A DNA stretch of 6,875 bases from positions 1 to 6,875 of the forward strand of contig JAJFLN010000158.1 in NCBI GenBank assembly GCA_021772705.1. Direction: 5' to 3'. The first letter of the stretch is position 1; the number at the start of each line of letters is the position of its first letter. This stretch comes from Candidatus Cloacimonadota bacterium. GTDB lineage: Bacteria; Muiribacteriota; UBA6191; JACPRK01. Below the pieces are notes generated by a model. That model was not told the origin of the DNA and did not search any database. It was given only the letters and a program-made list of their open reading frames with translations. Below, in pieces: positions 1 to 5,420 of this stretch. The position numbers were made by a program, and so were the translations under genes.

Positions 1-372
1 GGGCCGGATGGCGGAGCGCAGGAACATCACGGCCACGAGTAGCAGGATGGCGTTGATGAGGGAGGCGATGAGGACCGCCTGCCTGCCCCGGTCGGCAAAC
101 CGGCCGAGAGACTGCTTGATTGCCGGGTCCGATGCCGTGGCGAGCATCTCCGCCATGTGGCTTTCCTCGGATCTGAGCAACAGGTACGGGATGATCGCGT
201 AGATGGCGAACATCAGGACCGCAAAGGCCACGACGACCTTTAGCTGCAGGCCGATGCGCAGGCCGGTCCCCTGCACCGGGTCCGGGCCTTCGACCGTCAC
301 GGGTGCTTCCTTGGGTCCCCCCGGCGCGTTCACTGGAAACGTGGAGGGAGATTCCTCTGTGGGAGTGCTCAT
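1..372 (-). CDS. N-terminal part of a two-helix membrane signalling protein (probable HAMP-type sensor), cut by the window edge
   Basis: The reading frame is open from ATG at 372 down to base 1, giving the first 124 residues. Residues 1-40 are a Pro/Glu-rich, probably cytoplasmic tail. Residues about 46-66 form a hydrophobic helix ending IIPYLLL. Residues 67-98 are a short polar loop, and 99-118 form a second helix followed by RSAIRP. A basic residue and a Pro right after the second helix is how HAMP domains usually begin, so a HAMP linker and an output domain probably follow beyond the edge. The loop is too short for a classical periplasmic sensor domain. The start overlaps the stop of the upstream STAS gene as ATGA (369-372), which implies translational coupling. 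The STAS neighbour makes a SpoIIE-like phosphatase or RsbW-like kinase output attractive, but this is inference. A chemoreceptor or adenylate cyclase with HAMP would also fit. The two-helix topology is seen directly; the function is not. Confidence 0.75.
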   Translation of the reverse strand, partial: MSTPTEESPSTFPVNAPGGPKEAPVTVEGPDPVQGTGLRIGLQLKVVVAFAVLMFAIYAIIPYLLLRSEESHMAEMLATASDPAIKQSLGRFADRGRQAVLIASLINAILLLVAVMFLRSAIRP

Positions 373-761
373 CGGGTATCGAGTTGGTTCAGGTACTCGA
401 ACGCCTCCTCATCGGTGGACATGACTTTCAACAGGTGAGTCAGCCTGGTGATCTCCAGCAAACTCAGGACCTTTCGATTCACGTGCACGAAGACCACCTC
501 TCCCCGGGCTTGCTTGGCTCGCTTATGAGCCTTGACGATAGCCCCCAGGGCCGCGCTGCACATGACCTTCACCTTCGAGGCGTCCAGCACGATCTTGGCG
601 TAGACGGGCGAGACCTGATCTTCCAGAAAGGCGTCGAATTCCTCCTGGTTATCGAGGTATACGTCGCCGTCAATTCGAACGAAGGCGACGTCACCCCGAG
701 GTTGGAGAATACATAACACGACACCGGACTGTACCGCGCCATAGCCTCGGAAATCGAGCAT
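369..761 (-). CDS. STAS-domain protein (anti-sigma factor antagonist family), phosphoserine position replaced
   Basis: A 130-aa soluble protein with a single STAS fold over residues about 16-125. The pattern is a first strand DVAFVRIDGDV (24-34), then the core strand IVLDAS (57-62), the loop/helix MCSAALGAIV (67-76), strand GEVVFVHV (87-94) and LEITRL (102-107). In SpoIIAA-type anti-anti-sigma factors the loop reads M-D-S-S-G-L-G, and the second Ser is phosphorylated by the anti-sigma kinase. Here it reads M-C-S-A-A-L-G, so the Asp, the acceptor Ser and the Gly are all changed. The protein may therefore bind its partner constitutively or respond to another cue. No good Shine-Dalgarno precedes the ATG at 761. 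A GTG at codon 15 would start nearer the domain and is an alternative start. The gene lies 84 bases after the 132-aa membrane gene and overlaps the next gene by 4 bases, so it is probably in an operon. The family call is firm; the pathway is inferred. Confidence 0.85.
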   Translation of the reverse strand: MLDFRGYGAVQSGVVLCILQPRGDVAFVRIDGDVYLDNQEEFDAFLEDQVSPVYAKIVLDASKVKVMCSAALGAIVKAHKRAKQARGEVVFVHVNRKVLSLLEITRLTHLLKVMSTDEEAFEYLNQLDTR

Positions 762-845
762 GGATTCAAGATTTTGTCCAGATTTCTGGCCAGAGCCTGG
801 GCGGGAGTCCCCCAGCCATCGAGCCGAGCCGGCGCGGTTGGCCCG

Positions 846-1244
846 TCACTCGCCTTTCAAAACCGTGACTTGCTCCCGTAGCTGCTCCTGGATCTTCATT
901 CTGGCGTAGTAAACGCCCACGTTCTGCTGTGACGCTCCATTGGCGTTCATGAGGTTCCAGGCCAGCTTCATATCCTTATCAATCGACGCGAGTCCCTGGT
1001 CCAGCTCCGAGGCCGTGACGGAGTCGACGGGATCGTAACCCTTCAGTCCATCGATTCGGGTCTGGAGTTTCTGTTGAGCGTGGGTCGCTTTGCCCAGGAG
1101 CCCCGTGATGGCGGCGGCCTGACCGGCGTTGGACGAGAGTGCCTGAAGCGGCAGCTGGTCACTAAAGAGAGTCAACCCACCCGCCACGAGGCCAATCACG
1201 ACCAGAGGGACGAGCCAGTTCTTTCGGCCTGCTTGTTGTTCCAT
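846..1244 (-). CDS. Small single-pass membrane protein of unknown function
   Basis: A 132-aa protein that I do not recognise. Residues 1-9 are polar with positive charge (R7, K8). Residues about 10-27 are one hydrophobic helix, and there is no cleavage-site pattern or lipobox Cys, so it looks like a signal anchor with the remainder outside the cytoplasm. Residues about 40-132 are Ala/Gln/Leu-rich and probably helical (for example ATHAQQKLQTRIDGL at 53-67 and MKIQEQLREQVTVLKG at 116-131), so a helical bundle or a short coiled coil is possible. The start is well supported: AAGGAG lies 6 bases upstream (1251-1256 on the plus strand). It is the first gene of the probable operon with the STAS and two-helix membrane genes, so it could be a sensor or accessory subunit of that signalling unit. 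That role is inference from position only. Confidence 0.75.
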   Translation of the reverse strand: MEQQAGRKNWLVPLVVIGLVAGGLTLFSDQLPLQALSSNAGQAAAITGLLGKATHAQQKLQTRIDGLKGYDPVDSVTASELDQGLASIDKDMKLAWNLMNANGASQQNVGVYYARMKIQEQLREQVTVLKGE

Positions 1245-1459
1245 TTCATTCTCCTTCTTCCATGAGGCCCTGTGTCAGTCCCAGCCCGGTTTCTTTGCTG
1301 CGGGACCCGGGTTGCCAGAGTAGATCTGGTGACTGAGAAATCGGCAGAATAATCACAACGAATTTGCCGTAAAGTGTTCCGACCGGCCTGCCGATAGATA
1401 TGGAGTCAATTTCGCTCCCCAGGAGCCCATTCTTGTCCTGATATAGAGGCAGAAGGCCC
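1245..1459. promoter_or_regulatory. Divergent intergenic region, expected to hold promoters for both flanking transcription units
   Basis: These 215 bases separate two divergent genes and are visibly more AT-rich than the genes, notably around 1345-1375 and 1391-1447. I could not place a convincing -35/-10 pair with 16-18 spacing on either strand. A short palindrome lies at 1315-1329 (CCAGA, five bases, TCTGG), and could be an operator or chance. The minus-strand Shine-Dalgarno for the 132-aa gene is at 1251-1256. On the plus strand the 1460 start has GAGG at 1446-1449, 10 bases away, and AAGG at 1453-1456, only 3 bases away, so its ribosome site is mediocre. The promoter function is inferred from the divergent layout. 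Confidence 0.4.
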
Positions 1460-4441
1460 ATGAACAATACATCTCCGTGGCGGACACTCTCGTTGATTCT
1501 ACTCTTCTTCCTCTCCGGAGGCAGCGCCCTTGTCTTCGAACTCCTTTGGGTCCGTCTTCTGGGACCCTACCTGGGGTCCAGTCCCGCCACGGTGGCCATC
1601 GTCATCGGCCTGTTCATGGGAGGCCTCGCCGCAGGCGGACTTCTGGCGTCCCGGGTGCGAGGTGACGGCCTGCGAGCCTACGGGGTGGCGGAGATCCTCA
1701 TCGCCATCTGGGGCATGGCCACCCCAGGAGTGCTGGCTGTCCTGTCGCCGGTCTTCGACGCTGCATTCGGACTGGAAGAGACCGCTCCCGCTGCCTGCCG
1801 TCTCCTTCAGTTCCTGGCCACGGCGGGGCTGATATTGCCTCCAACAGTATTGATGGGTCTCTCCTTCCCGATCCTGGCCAGGTCGGCCCGGAAGTCGGCG
1901 GCTGCACTCTACGCATCCAACACGGCCGGCGCCGTGGGCGGCTCCATCACCGGTGGGCTCCTGTTGTTGCCCACGGTGGGACTCGACGCGACCCGGTACG
2001 CCGCGAGCGCTGTCAGTCTGGCTGTCGGGCTCGCCGCCATCGCTCTGTCAGCACGAGGCCAGGCTTCCGCTTGCCCGCCCGAGGCCAGTCAGCTCCCGAG
2101 AGCTGGCAGGTCCCGGGCTGGGCAACCAGACTCCTATCCCCGCCTCTGGCTGCCGGGACTGATCGGTCTCTGGGGCGCCGCGACTCTCGGCTACGAGATT
2201 GCCTGCGAACGGGCTCTGGCCATGTCCCTGGGCTCCTCCATCTACTCCCTGACATTGGTGGTGGCGACCTTCATCGCCGGCCTCGCTCTGGGTGGCGCCG
2301 TGTTCGCTCGGTGGGCTCCGCGAGATCCCTGGTTCGGACTGGCAGGAGCCTCCCTCGGCGCCGGCGTGGCTTGCATCTTGGTAGTGCCCCTCCTGGGGAA
2401 CATGCCGATCTGGATCGTCCCCTTCATCACCTGTTTCGGCCGGTTTCCCTACCTGGTGCTGATGGCCGCCGAGTGCCTCGTCATTGCCGCCTTGCTCCTG
2501 CCCCCTGCGTTTCTCATGGGGGCCGGCATGCCCCTGGCCTGCCGCCTCGTGCGAGATCCGGCCCGGTTCGGACCTCTGTACTCCGCCAGCACCCTGGGCA
2601 GCATCGGGGGCAGCCTGACAACGGGTCTGCTGCTCATCCCCCTCCTGGGGATGCGGGACTCCCTGCTCCTCTGGAGCGCCATGTTCCTCATCGTTGCTGG
2701 CCTCGCAGCCTCTCGTATCGAGAGTGCCGGTCGTCGCCACGCCTGCGCCATCGCCGTCGTGCCCGCCCTGGTGGCGCTGTTGATGGTGCCGCCCTGGAGG
2801 GGAGAGATCCTGGCCACGGGACCATTCCTCTACGCCGGAATCTACCGGGATGCCGCTCGCAAGACCGGGCTGTCTGTTTCCCGGGTGATGACACACTTCG
2901 ACAAACTTCTCTACTACCAGGAGGGCGCCGCCGCGACGGTCAGCGTCAGGGAGGACCAGTACGGCAACCGTTCCCTGGCTGTGAATGGAAAGGTCGATGC
3001 ATCTTCGGGGTTGGACATGGAAACCCAGATCTTCATTGGCCAGCTCTCCATGCTCTTCGCCGATGAGTCGCCGGAGGTTCTCGTGGTGGGACTCGGGTCT
3101 GGCGTCACCGTCGGCTCCATCGCCACCCACCCGGCTCGCTCCATCGAGTGTCTCGAGCTTCTGCCTGAGGTGGTGGAGGCATCGCACTTCTTCGACCACG
3201 TCAACGGCCGTCCCCTCGAGGACAGCCGGGTGCGGCTGTTGCTCCGGGACGCCAGGACGCACATGCGAGTCTCAAAGCGTCGGTATGACGTCATCTGTTC
3301 CGAGCCCTCCAATCCCTGGGTGGCCGGTATGGCTTCCCTGTTCACGGTGGAGCACTTCAAGGCTTGCCGGGAACGGCTCAAGGACAAGGGGATCATCTGC
3401 CAGTGGGTCCAGGCCTACTCCCTGTCGCCAGACGACTTCCGGAGCGTGGTCCGGACCTTCCAGACTCAGTTCCCCCGGGCCAGTCTCTGGGAGGCCATGA
3501 AGGGAGGCGACTACCTCCTGGTTGCTCGAAAGGACGGTGGCCCGTTGAACTTCGATCGGACCTCCGAACTGCTGGAGCGAGAGGAGATCCGGACCGATCT
3601 GGCCAGAGCGGGCATCAAGCGCGGCGAGGACCTGGCCAAGCGGTTCGTCATGGGCCCCGAGGCGTTGACCCGCCTCGCCGACGGAGCGACGATCAACACC
3701 GATGACTTGCCGGTTCTGGAGTTCTCGGCCCCCCTGTCACTCCACAAGGACACGGGGTCCCAGCTGCTGGCGCTCTTCGAGCCTCTCCGGGAAGCCCCCG
3801 ATTCGGCGCTCCGTGTCTCGTCCGCCCCGATGGCCAGGAAGCTGGCCACGTCCTTCGCCAGTCGCCAGCTTGCCGACGCCGGCTGGTCCCTGGCCTCGGT
3901 CGGCGAGTTGGAGGGAGCCCAGAGACTCTTCGAGGGTGCCCTGGATATGGACCCTCACGATGAAGATGCCAGGAAGGGCTTGAAGGAACTCCTGCTGGAG
4001 CGCTCCAGGAAAGCCCGGGCCTTGGGAAAGCTGGAGCTGGGCAAGGAGATGATGGAGCGATACCTGGAGCTGGATCCGGAAGACGTGGATGTGGCAAACG
4101 ATCTGGGGGTCATTTACCGCAAGATGGGTAACTCCGCCCGGGCTCGAGGTCTGTTCCGGAGCGTGCTGAAGCGAGACGCCGACCACGGTGCGGCCCTGCG
4201 CAATCTGGCGCTGGAAGATTACGAGTCAGGAGACCACGCCGCCGCAGTCGAGAAGTACGAGCAGGTGGTCCGGCTCAACCCCTCCGACGCCCTGGCCATG
4301 AACAATCTGGGGATCTGCCTGATGAAGCTTGAGCGCTATCCGGAAGCCCTGTCCCGGTGGCGGGCTGCCCTGAAGCTTGATCCCGGCCTCACCTCTGCCA
4401 AGGAGAGCATCCGGATCATCGAGTTCCTCGGATACAAGTGA
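1460..4441 (+). CDS. Polytopic membrane protein with spermidine-synthase-like (SAM-binding) domain and C-terminal TPRs
   Basis: A 993-aa fusion in three parts. Residues about 9-446 are a multi-pass membrane domain of roughly a dozen helices and an internal duplication. FELLWVR...LGSS (from 26) matches GYEIACER...LGSS (from 244), LPPTVLMG (126-133) matches LPPAFLMG (347-354), and YASNTAGAVGGSITGG matches YSASTLGSIGGSLTTG at an offset of about 220 residues. Residues about 480-700 are a Rossmann methyltransferase-like domain of the spermidine synthase family: YYQEG (485-489), the SAM loop GLGSG (544-548), acidic E566 at the end of strand 2, DAR (597-599) and SEPSNPW (614-620). The catalytic Asp of true aminopropyltransferases (DxxDP loop) is replaced by E615, so polyamine synthesis should not be assumed. 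Residues about 805-985 hold several TPR-like helix pairs, clearest in the last two units (FRSVLKRDAD, YEQVVRLNPSDALAMNNLG, WRAALKLDP). The family is widely annotated as fused MFS/spermidine synthase; its substrate is unknown. The gene stands alone on the plus strand. Confidence 0.9.
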   Translation: MNNTSPWRTLSLILLFFLSGGSALVFELLWVRLLGPYLGSSPATVAIVIGLFMGGLAAGGLLASRVRGDGLRAYGVAEILIAIWGMATPGVLAVLSPVFDAAFGLEETAPAACRLLQFLATAGLILPPTVLMGLSFPILARSARKSAAALYASNTAGAVGGSITGGLLLLPTVGLDATRYAASAVSLAVGLAAIALSARGQASACPPEASQLPRAGRSRAGQPDSYPRLWLPGLIGLWGAATLGYEIACERALAMSLGSSIYSLTLVVATFIAGLALGGAVFARWAPRDPWFGLAGASLGAGVACILVVPLLGNMPIWIVPFITCFGRFPYLVLMAAECLVIAALLLPPAFLMGAGMPLACRLVRDPARFGPLYSASTLGSIGGSLTTGLLLIPLLGMRDSLLLWSAMFLIVAGLAASRIESAGRRHACAIAVVPALVALLMVPPWRGEILATGPFLYAGIYRDAARKTGLSVSRVMTHFDKLLYYQEGAAATVSVREDQYGNRSLAVNGKVDASSGLDMETQIFIGQLSMLFADESPEVLVVGLGSGVTVGSIATHPARSIECLELLPEVVEASHFFDHVNGRPLEDSRVRLLLRDARTHMRVSKRRYDVICSEPSNPWVAGMASLFTVEHFKACRERLKDKGIICQWVQAYSLSPDDFRSVVRTFQTQFPRASLWEAMKGGDYLLVARKDGGPLNFDRTSELLEREEIRTDLARAGIKRGEDLAKRFVMGPEALTRLADGATINTDDLPVLEFSAPLSLHKDTGSQLLALFEPLREAPDSALRVSSAPMARKLATSFASRQLADAGWSLASVGELEGAQRLFEGALDMDPHDEDARKGLKELLLERSRKARALGKLELGKEMMERYLELDPEDVDVANDLGVIYRKMGNSARARGLFRSVLKRDADHGAALRNLALEDYESGDHAAAVEKYEQVVRLNPSDALAMNNLGICLMKLERYPEALSRWRAALKLDPGLTSAKESIRIIEFLGYK

Positions 4442-4449
4442 GTAACAAG

Positions 4450-4468
4450 GTGGAACATCCTGTTCCAC
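4450..4468 (+). other. Short perfect hairpin just after the stop of the 993-aa gene
   Basis: GTGGAACA and TGTTCCAC form an 8-bp perfect stem with a TCC loop, beginning 8 bases after the stop codon. No T-run follows, so it is not a standard intrinsic terminator by itself. It may protect the 3' end of the message. Its right arm is also the left half of a parS-like imperfect palindrome (4461-4477). Confidence 0.45.
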
Positions 4469-4476
4469 GGTGAAAC

Positions 4477-4506
4477 GGGTTCCTCTCTCCGTTCCGGGAG
4501 GGACCC
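4477..4506 (+). terminator. Possible transcription-end hairpin of the 993-aa gene, without a U-tract
   Basis: On the plus-strand transcript the arms 4477-4487 (GGGTTCCTCTC) and 4496-4506 (GGGAGGGACCC) pair over 11 bp, two of them G-U, with an 8-base loop. A further small hairpin GGGCT/AGCCC lies at 4518-4530. The site lies between convergent genes, where termination is expected. With no T-run it would be a Rho-independent terminator of atypical form, or only a stable 3' end. Because of the G-U pairs it is weaker on the minus-strand transcript. Confidence 0.35.
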
Positions 4507-4592
4507 TGACGGGAAAGGGGCTGGCAGCCCGCTATTCTGGCCCGAGATATGAGCCTCCCCGCCCCAGCTCTCCTGAACCTGAGAGACAGCAC

Positions 4593-4739
4593 TCAGGAGT
4601 AGCTGTCAGGCACGAGATCCGTTACCACATTTGAAGACTCGGGCTCATCGTCCTCGATGAAGATCCGGAACTCCTCATCCTCGTCGGGGAAGACTTCCAG
4701 GAAGATCCTGTTTCCCTCGATACGCTCACGGATTCTCAT
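4593..4739 (-). CDS. Small acidic protein, 48 aa, unknown function
   Basis: I do not recognise this protein, but the start is strongly supported: AGGAGG (4748-4753 on the plus strand) lies exactly 8 bases before the ATG at 4739. An upstream TTG at 4799 in the same frame has no comparable signal and is rejected. The N-terminal third is basic and amphipathic (MRIRERIEGNRIFLEVFP). It is followed by a run of acidic residues alternating with aromatic and hydrophobic ones (DEDEEFRIFIEDDEPESS, residues 19-36), then a Val/Asp-rich tail. There is no membrane segment and no Cys. IFLEVFP and FRIFIED could form a small beta hairpin. The third codon positions are mostly G/C, as in the confirmed genes. Its start overlaps by ATGA the stop of a doubtful 91-aa ORF upstream, and it may share a transcript with the STAS gene at 5079-5420. 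Confidence 0.6.
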   Translation of the reverse strand: MRIRERIEGNRIFLEVFPDEDEEFRIFIEDDEPESSNVVTDLVPDSYS

Positions 4740-5011
4740 CTGGAACGCCTCCTCGTTGGCTGCCCTTCTATCAGGTTCGGTCGGGGATGGAAGGAGCAAG
4801 TTGCGTGCCAGGGGGGGGCGGGCTTCGGGCTTCGGGCTTCGGGCCTCGGGTGACGGGTGACGGGTGAGACCGGGGGCTCGGGTGTGAGGCTTCGGATCTT
4901 CGGGAAGGCGCCAGACTTCAAGCGTGCCTGGGCGATCTGGCCGTTGGCGACGAGAGCCTCCGGAGTCTTGCCCAGAAGCCAGAGACCAAAGTCCAGTCTC
5001 GATTCCGACAT
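4736..5011 (-). CDS. Doubtful 91-aa ORF spanning the heptanucleotide repeat
   Basis: An ORF from ATG at 5011 to TGA at 4736. The first 42 or so residues (MSESRLDFGLWLLGKTPEAL and onward to about FPKIR) have G/C-rich third positions and a plausible soluble composition. The remainder is Pro/Arg-rich and is produced by the 7-bp repeat, so it looks like translated repeat DNA. There is no clear Shine-Dalgarno, with only GAG-like bases upstream. In its favour, the stop overlaps the start of the 48-aa gene as ATGA and it follows the STAS gene on the same strand with a 67-base gap. It could be a real but fast-evolving gene, the remnant of a gene whose 3' end was replaced by repeats, or chance. No family is recognised. 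Confidence 0.22.
   Translation of the reverse strand: MSESRLDFGLWLLGKTPEALVANGQIAQARLKSGAFPKIRSLTPEPPVSPVTRHPRPEARSPKPAPPWHATCSFHPRPNLIEGQPTRRRSR
4820..4868 (+). repeat. Tandem heptanucleotide repeat, 7 units of GGGNNNN
   Basis: Seven consecutive 7-bp units: GGGCTTC three times (4820-4840), GGGCCTC (4841-4847), GGGTGAC twice (4848-4861) and GGGTGAG (4862-4868). A run of eight G lies just upstream (4811-4818) and further G-runs lie downstream (4872-4876). Regular G3 tracts separated by 4 bases meet the usual sequence rule for a G-quadruplex on the plus strand. The units drift from one variant to the other across the array, which suggests slippage and local conversion. Confidence 0.9.
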
Positions 5012-5052
5012 CTCAGCCGCTCAAGCGAGCGACCCCTCACCACCCCTGTGTA

Positions 5053-5073
5053 CCCGAAGCCCGAGGCCCGAAG
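5053..5073 (-). repeat. Inverted heptamer array, complementary to the 4820-4868 repeat
   Basis: Three units CCCGAAG, CCCGAGG, CCCGAAG on the plus strand. Bases 5060-5073 (CCCGAGGCCCGAAG) are the exact reverse complement of 4837-4850, a 14-bp inverted repeat about 210 bases apart. It lies 5 to 25 bases beyond the stop codon of the STAS gene at 5079, so it could act as part of a 3' structure for that message or mark the edge of an inserted repeat element. Confidence 0.85.
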
Positions 5074-5078
5074 TCCCG

Positions 5079-5420
5079 CTACAGCGTCCCCATCAGCTTC
5101 TCCGCCTGGGTCTCGTCGTCCACGATGTCCAGTATCCGGTCCAGACGGGTCAGCTCCAGGGAGCGGCGGACCTCCGGTTGGGGGTTCATGACGACGAAGT
5201 TGCCCCCCCGCTTCTTCAGTACCGTGTAGGCGCTGACGATGGCTCCGAGTCCTCGAGAAGTGACCCAGGGGGACTTGCCCAGGTCCAGGACCAGGCGCGT
5301 CGCTCCGCTCTCGATGAGGTCATCGATGAAGTCCGAGAACTGCTTCACGTTCTGGTGCGAGATGTCGTCGTCGATCTGGACAATCTTCGCCTGGCCAAGC
5401 TCTCTGGTCGAGATGTTCAT
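5079..5420 (-). CDS. Second STAS-domain protein (anti-sigma factor antagonist family), phosphoserine position is Arg
   Basis: A 113-aa protein made up almost entirely of one STAS domain. It has a first strand AKIVQIDDDI (11-20), core strand RLVLDLG (42-48), the loop/helix WVTSRGLGAIVSAY (52-65), strand GGNFVVMNP (72-80) and the family-typical LELTRLDRILDI (88-99). The anti-anti-sigma loop M-D-S-S-G-L-G is here V-T-S-R-G-L-G: the Gly-Leu-Gly is kept, the Asp becomes Thr, and the phosphorylated second Ser becomes R56. It could not be regulated by phosphorylation at that site. The ATG at 5420 has AGGG 5 bases upstream and GGGAGG 12 bases upstream, both imperfectly spaced. It faces the reductase gene divergently and may lead a transcript towards the 48-aa gene. 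It resembles the STAS protein at 369-761 in length and motif order, but the two differ clearly in sequence. Confidence 0.88.
   Translation of the reverse strand: MNISTRELGQAKIVQIDDDISHQNVKQFSDFIDDLIESGATRLVLDLGKSPWVTSRGLGAIVSAYTVLKKRGGNFVVMNPQPEVRRSLELTRLDRILDIVDDETQAEKLMGTL

Larger units (their letters stand above)
4740..5078. other. Repeat-bearing stretch between the 48-aa gene and the second STAS gene
   Basis: These 339 bases contain no confidently called gene. From left to right they hold the Shine-Dalgarno of the 48-aa gene (4748-4753), a run of eight G (4811-4818), seven tandem G-rich heptamers (4820-4868), about 180 bases of ordinary-looking sequence that may include the start of the 91-aa ORF, and an inverted C-rich heptamer array (5053-5073) just past the stop of the STAS gene. 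If the STAS and 48-aa genes are co-transcribed, the two repeat arms would fold back on each other in the transcript. Confidence 0.6.

Noticed and set aside
846..848. Readthrough or recoding of TGA to fuse the 132-aa protein with the STAS protein in the same frame
   Set aside because: The frame stays open from 845 to the STAS ATG, but a shared frame occurs by chance one time in three, and no recoding structure or conserved linker is apparent.
1246..1461. Minus-strand ORF of about 71 aa (MGLLPLYQDKNGLL...) ending one base before the 132-aa gene start
   Set aside because: The near-abutting stop and start is suggestive, but wobble positions are close to random (about half G/C) unlike the real genes, there is no ribosome site, and it fills the divergent promoter region.
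2071..3066. Plus-strand ORF of 331 codons in another frame of the 993-aa gene
   Set aside because: Arg/Pro/Gly-rich shadow translation with no motif. The main frame is continuous across it.
2048..3262. Long minus-strand ORF of 404 codons
   Set aside because: It lies wholly antisense to the 993-aa gene, whose motifs are clear. Its product is His/Gly/Gln-rich low-complexity sequence typical of shadow frames in GC-rich DNA.
1460..4441. Naming the gene speE
   Set aside because: The family match covers only the middle domain and the aminopropyltransferase catalytic Asp is replaced, so the symbol would imply an activity not supported here.
4740..4799. Longer 68-aa form of the small acidic protein, starting at TTG 4799
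   Set aside because: The ATG at 4739 has AGGAGG at ideal spacing; the TTG has no comparable signal.
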